The translations under genes and the position numbers were made by a program. 64,000 nt of DNA from Verrucomicrobiaceae bacterium (GTDB taxonomy: Bacteria; Verrucomicrobiota; Verrucomicrobiia; Chthoniobacterales; Terrimicrobiaceae), in the NCBI GenBank assembly GCA_007280915.1, contig QYQL01000017.1, positions 21,402 to 85,401 of the forward strand, in the 5' to 3' direction. Of this stretch, positions 35,082 through 45,200 are shown piece after piece; within the stretch, counting starts at the first letter, position 1, and every line of letters begins with the position of its first letter. Under the pieces are notes generated by a model that was not told where the DNA came from, did no database searches, and worked only from the letters and a program-made list of their open reading frames with translations.

Positions 35082-38000
35082 CTATGGCCGGCAGTGGCGG
35101 GCGAGGCACGCGGCAATCTCATCCTTTTTGAACGGCTTCGAGAGGAAGTCGTCCATGCCTGCCGCCATACAGCGCTCACGGTCGCCGAGCATCACATTTG
35201 CCGTGAGGGCGATAATCGGCACTCTGAATCCCGGGCCAGCCTCGGTTTCGCGGATCATCCTCGCCGCCTCGATTCCATCCATGACAGGCATCTGCATGTC
35301 CATGAAAATTGCGGAGAACTTCCCCGGTAAAAATGCATCGATGGCCTCCTGTCCGTCCCGAGCAAATTCCGCCCTCCAGCCGATGGCTTCCAGCATTTTG
35401 CCCGCGAGCAAACGGGAGGTGCCATCGTCCTCGACGACGAGGACAAGGTTTCCTGGCGGAGAAGCCTCTCCAGTCCCGGGGGAAGTCGGGACGGGCTGAG
35501 GCGTTTTTTCAACCACCTCGTTGTCCGGATGCCCGGCAGCACCATCGATCGAAAGCCGCAAAGTAAAGATGCTTCCTCGGCCGGGTGTCGAAATGATGGT
35601 GATCTTGCCTCCCATGGCTTCGGCGAGGCGCTGAGAAATGGCAAGGCCGAGACCCGTCCCCTCAAACGAGCGTCTCAGCGTCGAATCACCCTGCGTGAAC
35701 GGCTTGAACAGGAGGGGGATGGTTTCGGAAGGAATGCCGAGACCGGTGTCTTCCACGGAGAATTCCAGCGCCGGTTGGTCGCCGCAGGATGTCGCCACGA
35801 TCCGTAGGACAACCGATCCGCTCGATGTAAATTTGACCGCATTGCCGAGAAGGTTGATCAGAATCTGGCGGATCCTCCGTTCGTCCCCGGTGATTTGCTC
35901 CGGCACCCCGGGATCCGTCTCGCAGCGGAATTCGAGCCCTTTGACCGCAGCGGTATTCCGGATGGGGAGGCAGGACGATTCCACCAGGCCGGCAATCAGA
36001 ACCGGACCGGTCTCGAACTTCATGCGCTTTCGTTCGATGCTGGAAAAATCCAGGATGTCGTTGACGATCTGGAGGAGGTGCTCCCCGCAATTTAATATCG
36101 TGCGGGCTTGCTCCTTCTGCTCGCTTTCGAGTTGGGATTCGGAAAGTAGTTCTGCAAAGCCGAGGACTCCGTTGAGCGGGGTGCGGAGTTCGTGGCTCAT
36201 CACGGCAAGAAATTCGCTCTTTGCCCGGTTGCCCGCCTCCGCGCGGTCGAGGGCATCGAGAAGATTCGATTCGAGGGCTTTTCGCTCGGTGATATCTTCC
36301 TTGACCGCGATGAAATGGATAATCCGGCCCGAGCTGTCAAAAACCGGCGAGATGGTCGCCGACTCCCAGAACAGCGATCCGTCCTTGCGCCGGTTATGGA
36401 ATTGCCCCTTCCAAATCTGCCCGGAGTTGATGGTTTCCCAGAGATTGCGGTAAAACGATCCATCCTGCTCGCCGGATTTGAGAACACGGGGATTCTGTCC
36501 GACCGCCTCCGCAAACGTGTAGCCCGTGGTCTTTTCAAAGCAGGGGTTCACATATTCGATGTTCCCATCGAAATCCGTGATGACAATGGTGTTCGCGCTC
36601 TGCTCGACAGCCGTCCGGAGATTATTCAACTCCTCCTCCGCCTGCTTGCGCGCGGTAATGTCGATCCCGATTCCCAAAAGGAACGGACGCCCTTCGACAA
36701 CCATCTGCCGTCCGGTCAGAAGGAACCACTTGAACTCCGGCCCCCCGCGCATCAGGACGCGGACTTCTGCGCTCTCGAACCTGGTGCTTCCCAGCACGCC
36801 CGACATTTTTATTTGGATCGAAGCGCGGTCATCCGGATGAATTGTTTCGATCGCATCCGTGGCAGCGATCTCAGCATCCGGCTTTCCGACAACCTCATCG
36901 CGCTCGTAGGCGTTCCAGCGCACGAATCGACCCTTCTCGTCGAGCATGTAGAACGTGCCCGGGATGCTCTCGATGATGGCCCGGTTCAGCGCCTGCTCAT
37001 GCTTCGCCGCTTCGTCCGCCTTCCTGCTGTCGTCCTGACGGGCAAAGCTCTCCATTGCAAAATCGATATCGCCCGCCATCTCCACCAGCAGATTGCGCGC
37101 CTCCTCATCGAACACATGGGGGATGCCGCTGTAGAGGGTGAGTGCCCCGATGGTTTTTTGTCTCAATCGCAAAGGGAGTGCTGCGGAGGCTCTCCAGCCG
37201 AAAGCCTTGGCCTTCTCATGCCAGGGCGCCGTGATCGGGTCATTTTGAAAATCCTGGCACCAGACCGGGGTGTTTTCACGGATTGCAGTGCCCGTGGGCC
37301 CTCGTCCAAAGGGGTCATCGGCATCCAACGAAATCTCGATGCCCTCCAAATATTCGGTGCCGACACCGAACGCGGCCGTCTCCCGAACCAGTCCTGTCGC
37401 ATCATCCACTATGCCGATCCACGCCATCGCCATGCCCCCGAATTCCACCGCAACCCGGCAGAGCATCGGCAGCAACTCATCCGAACTCGCCGAACGCACA
37501 ATCGCCTGGTTGCTCTGGCTCAGCGCGGCATAAAGCTGGGTGAGGCGGGCGATCCGGGCTTCGGAATCTTTGCGCTCCGAAATGTCGTCAAAAACGGTCG
37601 CAAACCGGCCCGGCTGGGGACAAAATGCCCTGATCTGAAAATGCCGTGCGAGCGCACTGCTGAATTCCTCGAATTGCACTGGGTCGCCGGTAAGAGCCAC
37701 GCGTCCGTAGCGATCAATCCACATCGGCTCCGTCTCCGGCATGATCTCCTTGACCGTCCGACCAACGACGTCCGCCGCCTTCATCCCGGTCATGCGTTCA
37801 AACGCCGGATTGACAGTGAGAAACCTGTAATCGGCCGGCTTGCCGTGGGCATCGCAAATAATTTCGTGCAAAGCGAAGCCGTTGATCATGCTCTCGAACA
37901 GCATGCGGTAGGTCTCCTGCATCTCCGCACGATGCTTCTCGGAGCTGAGGAGATTTTTCAAGATCCTGCTCTGGCGTTTCCGGTAGAATAAGCCGACTCC

Positions 38001-38945
38001 TGTCGCGACCAGAAGGATGACCAGTCCGATGAGGATCCCGACGACACCCGCCCGGTAAGCGGCAACGGTAGAAATTTCCTGCTGATCCAATTTACTCACA
38101 AGAAACCATGACGACCCCGGGACCACGCCCAACTCGGTCAGCACTTCCTTCCCGCGGTAGTCTTTGCCTTGAAATCTGCCCTTCTTGCCGAGCGCCGCCT
38201 GCACGGCAGGAAGACTGGTGAGGGTCAGCGGGAAGCGCAGAGCCATGGAGGCATTGGGAGCGAAGCGCAGCTCGTTGACGATCACCACCTCGTCCCCCTC
38301 GCGCTGGGCGAGAACTGTTTCGGTGCTGTCACTTTCCGTGGGCCAGAACTGGAGGAGTGAAAACAGCTCGTCTTTTGCGTGGCTCCGCAGAACCAGCACC
38401 GCGACCGGCCGCCCGCTGCCATCCCGCACCGCCACTGCGATATCAATATGCACTGCGGCATCTTCCGAGAGAAAGAAATCGGAAACGACAGCCTCTCTGC
38501 GTGACAGCGCATCCCGGATGGCATTCTTTGTGGCGGCAGACACCAGTAGGTGCACATCGTTGGTTGCCAGCAGAAGATTGCCAGACGGATTGAACAGAAG
38601 GATGTTCGCATATCCCGGCATCTCCGCCTTCATAAGTTCGCGCAATTTCGCGCGTGACTCCGGGTTTTCCGGAGCAGCCAGGAATTCCGGGGCCACGTTG
38701 CCGATCAGTTCGTCATTCGCGGCCCTCGCGGCATCGGCCATGCGTTCCTTCCGCCATTGATAGATCTGCTTGACCTTGAGCTCGCCGATGCCGGAGAGCG
38801 CATGGTATTTTTCCTTCGAGACCTCCTCCCGCTCGGCCAGATAATAAGAATAAACGCTAAACACCAGCCCTAGCGCAACTGCGACAATGCCTGCAGCCAG
38901 CACTATGCGGGCTCTGCGGTCGAGTGGCATACCTTGAGATTTCAT
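35082..38945 (-). CDS. Hybrid sensor histidine kinase with PAS/GAF domains and receiver
   Basis: This 1287-aa membrane kinase has TM1 at about 13-35, a periplasmic sensor of about 255 residues (Cache-like size), and TM2 at about 298-320. Then come PAS (345-455), GAF (465-635), PAS (650-765) and PAS (775-890). HisKA follows with H918 in SHELRTPLNG, the HATPase has its N box around NLLGNAVKFT and glycine boxes VEDTGLGIP and GTGLGLAIS, and the receiver has D1216 in IFMDMQMPVMDG. The start is ATG 38945; everything upstream in frame is divergent promoter DNA. No separate response regulator is adjacent, so output must go through another protein or phosphotransfer. Confidence 0.93.
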   Translation of the reverse strand: MKSQGMPLDRRARIVLAAGIVAVALGLVFSVYSYYLAEREEVSKEKYHALSGIGELKVKQIYQWRKERMADAARAANDELIGNVAPEFLAAPENPESRAKLRELMKAEMPGYANILLFNPSGNLLLATNDVHLLVSAATKNAIRDALSRREAVVSDFFLSEDAAVHIDIAVAVRDGSGRPVAVLVLRSHAKDELFSLLQFWPTESDSTETVLAQREGDEVVIVNELRFAPNASMALRFPLTLTSLPAVQAALGKKGRFQGKDYRGKEVLTELGVVPGSSWFLVSKLDQQEISTVAAYRAGVVGILIGLVILLVATGVGLFYRKRQSRILKNLLSSEKHRAEMQETYRMLFESMINGFALHEIICDAHGKPADYRFLTVNPAFERMTGMKAADVVGRTVKEIMPETEPMWIDRYGRVALTGDPVQFEEFSSALARHFQIRAFCPQPGRFATVFDDISERKDSEARIARLTQLYAALSQSNQAIVRSASSDELLPMLCRVAVEFGGMAMAWIGIVDDATGLVRETAAFGVGTEYLEGIEISLDADDPFGRGPTGTAIRENTPVWCQDFQNDPITAPWHEKAKAFGWRASAALPLRLRQKTIGALTLYSGIPHVFDEEARNLLVEMAGDIDFAMESFARQDDSRKADEAAKHEQALNRAIIESIPGTFYMLDEKGRFVRWNAYERDEVVGKPDAEIAATDAIETIHPDDRASIQIKMSGVLGSTRFESAEVRVLMRGGPEFKWFLLTGRQMVVEGRPFLLGIGIDITARKQAEEELNNLRTAVEQSANTIVITDFDGNIEYVNPCFEKTTGYTFAEAVGQNPRVLKSGEQDGSFYRNLWETINSGQIWKGQFHNRRKDGSLFWESATISPVFDSSGRIIHFIAVKEDITERKALESNLLDALDRAEAGNRAKSEFLAVMSHELRTPLNGVLGFAELLSESQLESEQKEQARTILNCGEHLLQIVNDILDFSSIERKRMKFETGPVLIAGLVESSCLPIRNTAAVKGLEFRCETDPGVPEQITGDERRIRQILINLLGNAVKFTSSGSVVLRIVATSCGDQPALEFSVEDTGLGIPSETIPLLFKPFTQGDSTLRRSFEGTGLGLAISQRLAEAMGGKITIISTPGRGSIFTLRLSIDGAAGHPDNEVVEKTPQPVPTSPGTGEASPPGNLVLVVEDDGTSRLLAGKMLEAIGWRAEFARDGQEAIDAFLPGKFSAIFMDMQMPVMDGIEAARMIRETEAGPGFRVPIIALTANVMLGDRERCMAAGMDDFLSKPFKKDEIAACLARHCRP

Positions 38946-39020
38946 CGTGTGCTGCTGCCCACTAACGGGGGGACATAAGCGGCAAATCCTATTATGAATC
39001 TCTGGGGCCATTCTGACAAT

Positions 39021-39058
39021 CCCGATTTGACATCCCGATTTGACATCCCGATTTGACG
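39021..39058. repeat. Three tandem 13-bp units in divergent kinase/dinB promoter region
   Basis: The unit TCCCGATTTGACA occurs at 39021-39033, 39034-39046 and, with the last base changed, 39047-39058. Each copy contains TTGAC(A/G), which matches a -35 hexamer on the plus strand, but I find no good -10 box at the right spacing. The units sit 76 bp upstream of the kinase start and 64 bp upstream of the dinB start. They may be a protein-binding array or a slippage product. Confidence 0.6.
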
Positions 39059-39122
39059 AGCCGCACGGGTGACGCCCGGCGGAGCCTTGATCCGGAATAC
39101 GGAGGGGGATAGTTTTTCCACC

Positions 39123-40184
39123 GTGCCACGCGTCATCTTCCACCTCGACATGGATGCCTTTTATGCATCGGTCGAGCAGCGCGACGAACCGTCGCTTCGC
39201 GGGAGGGCGGTCATCGTCGGGGCTCCGCCCGACCGCCGCGGGGTGGTCTGTGCCGCGAGCTATGAGGCCCGGACGTTCGGAGTTCGTTCCGCGATGTCAT
39301 CCCGCACGGCGCACAGACTGTGCCCGGCGGGTGTTTTCATCCGGCCCCGCATGGACGCCTACCGAAGCGAATCCCGCGAAATCATGGGCCTGCTGGCGCA
39401 GTTCGGCGGCTCCATCGAACAGATGAGCGTGGACGAGGCTTACCTCGACATGAGCCACCGGTTTGAGAGTTTCGAGTCGGCAGCCGTCATGCATCTTGGG
39501 CGGGAAATGAAGGAGATCATCCGGCGGGAACGGGGACTGACCGCCAGCATCGGGATCGCCGGCAAAAAATTGCTCGCGAAAATCGCCAGCGATCACGGAA
39601 AGCCGGACGGCCTCTTCTGCATCAACGAGGCTGAGAAAGTCCCATTCCTGCGCCCCCTCCCAGCTTCCGCGATCCACGGAGTCGGCAAGGTCACAGCGGA
39701 AGTTCTCACGCAGGCCGGGCTGCGCACGATAGGCGACCTGCAGGATTACCCGGGCGATCTGCGGGCGCTCGTGGGGTCCTACGCAACTTCCCTCAAACGC
39801 TTCGTATTCGGCGAGGACGACCGTCCGCTCGAATATGACGGCGAGGTCAAAAGCGTGAGCGCGGAAGAAACATTCCAGCGGGACACTGACGATCGCAGAG
39901 TCCTCGTGCCGGCGCTGAAGGAACAATCCCGCGAGCTTGCCGAAAAGCTCACCAAGGAGCGGCTGGCTGCAAGGACGGTCCAGGTCAAGGTCCGCTACAG
40001 CGATTTCAAAACCCTCACCCGCCAGACCAGCGTGGAAGACCCGATCGAAAGCGCAGAGGACATCTACGCCCTCGCTTGCTCGATCCTGCGCCGGGAAAGA
40101 CTGGTGAACCGCCCGCTCCGGCTTCTGGGTCTGGGGGTCACCGGGCTTGTGCCGCCGAGCTCGCAGCTCATCCTTCCTTTGTGA
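39123..40184 (+). CDS. dinB: DNA polymerase IV (Y-family)
   Basis: This 353-aa translesion polymerase has the catalytic Asp in FHLDMDAFYASVEQRD at the N-terminus and SVDEAYLDMS further in, the Asp-Glu pair of Y-family polymerases. GIAGKKLLAKIASDHGKPDG and the helix-hairpin-helix HGVGKVTAEVL are typical. The C-terminal little-finger domain ends GLVPPSSQLILPL, close to a beta-clamp binding peptide (QLxLPL). I chose GTG 39123 because the homology begins there; a GTG at 39069 would add 18 residues. It is convergent with the U32 gene, and the stop codons overlap by 17 bp. Confidence 0.94.
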   Translation: MPRVIFHLDMDAFYASVEQRDEPSLRGRAVIVGAPPDRRGVVCAASYEARTFGVRSAMSSRTAHRLCPAGVFIRPRMDAYRSESREIMGLLAQFGGSIEQMSVDEAYLDMSHRFESFESAAVMHLGREMKEIIRRERGLTASIGIAGKKLLAKIASDHGKPDGLFCINEAEKVPFLRPLPASAIHGVGKVTAEVLTQAGLRTIGDLQDYPGDLRALVGSYATSLKRFVFGEDDRPLEYDGEVKSVSAEETFQRDTDDRRVLVPALKEQSRELAEKLTKERLAARTVQVKVRYSDFKTLTRQTSVEDPIESAEDIYALACSILRRERLVNRPLRLLGLGVTGLVPPSSQLILPL

Positions 40185-41436
40185 TGAGGTAGAGCTGATC
40201 GCCCGTCCGGACCTTCTCCGGCACCGGGAATGCCGCGAGGACACCTTTGTCAGCCTGAGTGACGGGGTCACCCTTTTCCCCGGTGCGCAGCTCGGTGACT
40301 TCCGCTCGAACGGCTCCGGTCGTATCACCGAGAATCCAAATCGCATCCCCGACCCTGAGACATCCAGCTCTGACCAGAACCTCGGCGACGCCGATCCGGG
40401 AATAGTATTTCGTGATCTCGCCGACAAAAACCTTCTTTTCGGTCGCCTGGGAGTTTGAAGAAGCCGCCCATTCGCCAAGGGGTTTCCCCAGATAGTAGCC
40501 GCCCTCCCAAAAGCCCCGGTTGAAGACTTTCTCCAGTTCCGCCATCCCCTCCCCGGATTTCCTGAACTCGTCAAACACACCTTCGTTCCATGCATCGATC
40601 CCCATCCGGTAGGCACGGACAACGGTCGAAACAAAATCCGCCGAGCGCCCTCGACCCTCAAGTTTCAGAACCAAGACGCCCGCGTCCAGGATCTGATCCA
40701 GGAACGGAAGCGTGCAGAGATCTTTCGGAGACATGACCTGATGCCCGTCAATGACGAGTTCGTCACCGGTCTCCTGATCCGTCACGAGGTAGCTCCTGCG
40801 GCAGGGTTGAAAGCAGGAGCCGCGGCTCGCCGAGGCCTGCGGACCGTATTGGGACAAGCTCATCTGGCACTTGCCGGAAAATGCGACGCACAGGGCACCA
40901 TGGGCGAAAATCTCGATCTGCAGAAGGCTTCCGGACGGACCGGTGATGTTCTCCCCCCGGATGCCCGAGATGATTCCGCCGATCTGGTCGAGACTGAGCT
41001 CCCGTGCCAGCACAATCACATCCGCGAAGGCGGAATAGAACCGCACTGCAGCGAGGTTTGTGACGTTCGCCTGCACGGAGAGGTGGACCGGGAGTCCCTC
41101 GGCCCGGGCGATTTGCAAGACAGCCGGGTCCGCCGCGATCACCGCGTCAACTCCTGCTATTTTTGCAAGGCTGCAAAGCGTCCGAGCCTCATCCAGTTCG
41201 CCGTCGAAGAGGATGGTATTAAGCGTCAGGTAGGCTTTCGCTCCGAATTTCCGGCACTTCGCAACGATCTCCCGCAGGTCGCCGTCCTGGAAATTGCTGG
41301 CCGCACGGGCGCGCATGTTGATCTTGCCGACGCCGAAATACACCGAGTCGGCTCCGGCTTTCAAAGCAGCGGAGAGAGACCCCCACGAACCGGCGGGAGC
41401 CATCAACTCGATAGTGTGCTCTAGGGTTCCCTTCAT
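40168..41436 (-). CDS. U32-family peptidase / tRNA hydroxylation-type protein
   Basis: This 422-aa protein has the U32 signature EIFAHGALCVAFSGKCQMS with its two Cys, and further conserved Cys in GSCFQPCRR. The N-terminal part is a barrel (LMAPAGSWGSLSAALKAGAD, YFGVGKINMRARA). Family members include YegQ/TrhP and RlhA, now known to take part in RNA hydroxylation with Fe-S clusters, and older annotations as collagenase-like peptidases. The exact role here is not readable. A C-terminal beta domain (EITKYYSRIGVAEVLV) of about 85 residues is present as in YegQ. Confidence 0.9.
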   Translation of the reverse strand: MKGTLEHTIELMAPAGSWGSLSAALKAGADSVYFGVGKINMRARAASNFQDGDLREIVAKCRKFGAKAYLTLNTILFDGELDEARTLCSLAKIAGVDAVIAADPAVLQIARAEGLPVHLSVQANVTNLAAVRFYSAFADVIVLARELSLDQIGGIISGIRGENITGPSGSLLQIEIFAHGALCVAFSGKCQMSLSQYGPQASASRGSCFQPCRRSYLVTDQETGDELVIDGHQVMSPKDLCTLPFLDQILDAGVLVLKLEGRGRSADFVSTVVRAYRMGIDAWNEGVFDEFRKSGEGMAELEKVFNRGFWEGGYYLGKPLGEWAASSNSQATEKKVFVGEITKYYSRIGVAEVLVRAGCLRVGDAIWILGDTTGAVRAEVTELRTGEKGDPVTQADKGVLAAFPVPEKVRTGDQLYLITKEG

Positions 41437-41481
41437 GAACCTAAAAACCGCAGAAGGTTTGGCCGTAGATTAACAAGATTA

Positions 41482-41600
41482 CCACAGATTGAGAAACAGA
41501 CGAGGCACATGAAAATCTCACCCGTTTTACAAAAAGCCATGTCATTGATAACGTGTCGCATGTCCGATATAAATCTGTGAAAATCTGCGTTCATCTGTGG
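41482..41600. repeat. Intergenic inverted repeat (CCACAGAT / ATCTGTGG)
   Basis: The gap between the U32 and nth genes contains CCACAGAT at 41482-41489 and its complement ATCTGTGG at 41593-41600. The right arm is part of a tandem of AATCTGTG, AATCTGCG and ATCTGTGG units (41572-41600). This is the same unit family as at 26009-26139. The right arm ends one base before the nth stop codon, so the element reaches the very end of the gene. It may act as a terminator hairpin or be a dispersed element. Confidence 0.65.
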
Positions 41601-42245
41601 CTATGAGGATGAACCCTTCTCGGCCGAGGGGCAGAGGGCGCGGAGTTCGCAATCCGTGCAATCCGGTTTGCGAGCCATGCAGCGGCGCCGGCCGTGGAAA
41701 ATGAGCCAGTGGCTCAAGTCGGTCCACCGCTCACGCGGAAACAATTTTACGAGATCCCTTTCGATGTGAACCGGGTCAGAAAATGTGGTGAGCTCCAAGC
41801 GCTGAGAAAGCCTTCCAACGTGGGTGTCCACGACCACTCCCTCGTTGATTTGGAACGCGTTTCCAAGAACAACATTAGCCGTCTTTCGACCGACTCCAGG
41901 CAGCGCAGCAAGATCGGCCAAAGTCCTAGGAACCCGCCCCCCGTGCTCCGCAATCAGAGCCGCAGCCATCGCACGAATATTTTTCGCCTTGTTCCTGAAA
42001 AATCCGGTCGAGTGGATGATTTTTTCCAACTCACCCTGGGGAATCGCCGCAAAAGCCTCGACCGTCTGGCAGCGCCGGAAAAGAACGGGCGCGACCAGGT
42101 TGACCCGCTTGTCGGTGCACTGGGCGGAGAGAATCGTCGCAACCAGCAGCTCCAGCGGGCTGGAAAACACCAGCTCGCAATGCGCGTCGGGATAAATTTC
42201 GGGCAGAAGCTTCAAAAGGGCTTCCGCCCTTTCCTTGCGGGTCAC
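41601..42245 (-). CDS. nth: Endonuclease III
   Basis: This 214-aa bifunctional DNA glycosylase/AP lyase removes oxidised pyrimidines. The helix-hairpin-helix LPGVGRKTANVVLG holds K121, and D140 in VDTHVGRL is the catalytic Asp. The [4Fe-4S] cluster loop has spacing C-x6-C-x2-C-x5-C (CMARKPDCTDCELRALC), exactly the family pattern. It begins with GTG, which overlaps the stop of the upstream TPR gene (GTGA). The length matches E. coli Nth (211 aa). Confidence 0.96.
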   Translation of the reverse strand: MTRKERAEALLKLLPEIYPDAHCELVFSSPLELLVATILSAQCTDKRVNLVAPVLFRRCQTVEAFAAIPQGELEKIIHSTGFFRNKAKNIRAMAAALIAEHGGRVPRTLADLAALPGVGRKTANVVLGNAFQINEGVVVDTHVGRLSQRLELTTFSDPVHIERDLVKLFPRERWTDLSHWLIFHGRRRCMARKPDCTDCELRALCPSAEKGSSS

Positions 42246-45200
42246 GGTGCTCCGAGTGCCGTCAGGCGCTCCTTCGCTTTGGCCGCATACTGGCTGTCGG
42301 GATAATCCTTCACCAGCTGCTTGTAGGACTCCTTCGCGCGATTGAGCTGCTGCGTCTTGAATTTCGGGTCCGCGCTGGCGCCAGCCTGTTCCTCAAGGAG
42401 TTGTCCTCCCTGCCAGAGCCCCTCGGCCGCGGCAAGAGGAACCCCGGAGTAGAACTGTGCGATCTTCGTGTAGAAGTCGATCGCCTGTCCGCGGAACTCC
42501 TCCTTCTGCTTCGGATCGGTGGCATCCTCCATCTTCTTCCTCATGATGTTCCCGCCGAGAAGAAACGAACCCGCACGGAGCTCAGCGCTCGCGTTCTGAG
42601 CGCGGATGATTGCCGGCAGGAGGGCGAGCGCGTCGTCCAGCTTGCCCTCGGCACGCAGGGATTCCGCGATCCCGTAATCCGCCTCAAGCACCTTCGGCGA
42701 CCACGGGTAGAGGGCCTTGAGCTGCTGGAAAAGCTTGCCCGCCTCCGCGGTCTGCTTTTTCTCCTGGGCCACCCGGCCGAGGCCGAAAATCGAGATCGCC
42801 TGGGCTTCCTGCACCGCAGTCGGTGCGGTCGTGGCGGTTGTTCCCGGAGGATTCGGATAATCCTTGGCAAGCTTCTGGAAGATCGCGGCGGACTCGTCGT
42901 ATTTTTTATCCCCGATGAGGGCGAGACCGTAAATATCAAGGTCCTTGGGTGCGTAGATGACCGCGGCATCGAAAGCCTCGTTCATCTTCGCCAGAGCGCG
43001 CGGCTTGTCCTTCTCGGAGACGAAGCTGGCCAGAGTGAAGAGAATTTTGCTCTTCGCGCCGCTGTCGGAGGTTTTGTCGGCGAGTGTCTGGAAATACTGC
43101 TCGACCTGGGGATCAGTCTTCAGCTCGGCGCGGAGGAGCATGCGCTGGTCGGCGAGGAGAGTCTGCAGCCCCGAAGCAAGGTCGGTGCTGGACGGGTATT
43201 TCGCGAGCATATCCTCGGAGGTTGAGACCGACGATTGGATGGCGTCCTTCCATTTCGTCTGGTCCGCCGCATTGAGCGAGCTGTAGTTGACGGCGATCCG
43301 CTCGGCATTCCCGCGCTGGAGTTCGGCAACTTTTCCGAGGGCGGCTGCGGCCTGGGGGTTCTGGGAATAGCGCTGCACAAAGTCCATGTAGGCGGCGATC
43401 GCCTCATCCGGCTTCCCGGCATTCACCGCATTCTGCGCGATCGAGTCGAATGCGAAGAAGACCTTGTCGTCGGACGGATATTTGTCGAGGAACTGGCGCA
43501 TGAGCGCGGTGACCTCGTCCGGTTTCTGCGCGGCCGCCGCAAGCTGGGCCCGCATGAAATACGTGTAGGGTGCTGCCTGGTTTTCTGGGAATTTTTCCGC
43601 CAGGGACGCAAGGGTCGCCGCGCCCTCGGCCGGCTTGCCAAGTTTGATTTGAGCGCCTCCGAGCGCATACATCGCCAAGGGAGTCAGCGGGTGCTTCTCA
43701 TTCGCCTTGATGAAGCTTTCCAAGAGTGGCACCGCCCCGGCGTCATCACCTTTCTGCTGGGTCGCGATCGCGATCCAGTAGTCGGATTCCACGGCCTGCG
43801 GCGTTCCCGGGAACTTGTCCTTGACCACCTTGTAGGCGGCGATCGCATCATCCCACTTGGCGGTATCCTTGTAGATTCCGGCGAGTCCGTATTGCGCGAC
43901 GATGGCAATTTCCGGCGGGGGGTTCTTTGCAAGATGGTCCTGGAACGTCTTGAGCGCCTCGTCGAACTGCTTGAGGGAGACCTGCGCCTGGGCCTTGCTG
44001 ACCATGGACAGGCCCGCGAGACGTCCCTTCGGGTAGAGGGTCAGCGACTCATCGAAATACTTGATGGCATCGACCGGTTTGCCCGTGGCGAGATACATGT
44101 TGCCCATCTGAAACGGCAGGTTTTCCGCGATCGGCTTTCCCTTGTTGGCGGCCGTGAATTCCGTGTAGCCCTCCACGGCCTGGTCCACCGCCTTCTGGAT
44201 GGCATACCCCATCGTCTTGTAGTAGAGCGCGCGCATCTTCTCGTCGTCGCTCGTCAGGAATGGTGTGGCGTGGCGGATCACGACCCTCGACTCGTTGTAT
44301 TTCTGGGCGTTGAAATAGATCTCTCCCATCTTGAGAATCGCGGCCGCAATCTGATCCGGCTTCGCCTTCAACTCCTCGAGCTTTCGCAGTTCGCGCTCGT
44401 TGTCCTTGTTGAGCTGCTTCTGGAGGTTCTTGTTGTTCGCACGGATCGCTGCGGCTTTCAGGCCGGGAAACGCTTTGACCTTTTCCTGCTGGAGCCTGAC
44501 GATCTCGTCCTTTGCCAGAATGGCCCGGTAAGCATCGAGCGCTTTCTGGAAGATGGCGGGCCGGTCAGCCTCCGGGCTGAAAGAGGCCTGCATGAACAGG
44601 ATCTCGCCGAGTTGGAAATTCGCATCGTTGATCAGGGCGATGTCCTTTTTTCCGGAGATGATCTGCTGGAAGAGCGCCTCCGACTGTTTGAGCAAATCCA
44701 TACCCTTCGCCTTGTCTCCACCGCCCTTGTTTAACTCCATGCTCGCCTGGGTGGCCAAAGCAAGAGCGAGGAGGTTTTTGCTGGAGTCGACCGTGGGGCT
44801 GGATGCGAATTTTTTGAGATTCGACTGCATGTCCTCGACGACCTTGTCGTAGTTCCCGAGTTGGAAATTTGCAATCGCCCGCCCGGAAACGGCGCTCTCG
44901 ACCTCCGGGGCCTGAGGATACTTCGTAGCAAAATCGGAGAATTTTTTCACTGCTTCCTCGAAGGCGGCCTTTCGTTTCGGGTCGCCGGCCGGCAACCCCG
45001 CGGCCTTCGTGGAGAGGATCTGCGGCAGGAAGCCGTCCCCGATCTGCGCAAGGTCGGGAGGGAGCCCTGGAAACGAAAGGGCCTTCATCAGAGTCGTCTG
45101 GGCAGCGTCGAGCTGGGCAAGGAAATACTGCGCAAAGGCGAGTTGGATCGTGGCCACGGGCACCACGGCATCCGTCGGATAATCCTTCAGGATTTGCTGA

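Noticed and set aside
36192..37991. About 600-codon open frame antisense to the hybrid kinase
   Set aside because: The kinase on the other strand shows clear PAS, GAF and HisKA motifs; the antisense frame has none and reflects codon bias.
43235..44734. About 500-codon frame antisense to the large TPR protein
   Set aside because: The composition (Leu/Arg/Val-rich, irregular) is that of a complement of Ala/Lys TPR codons.
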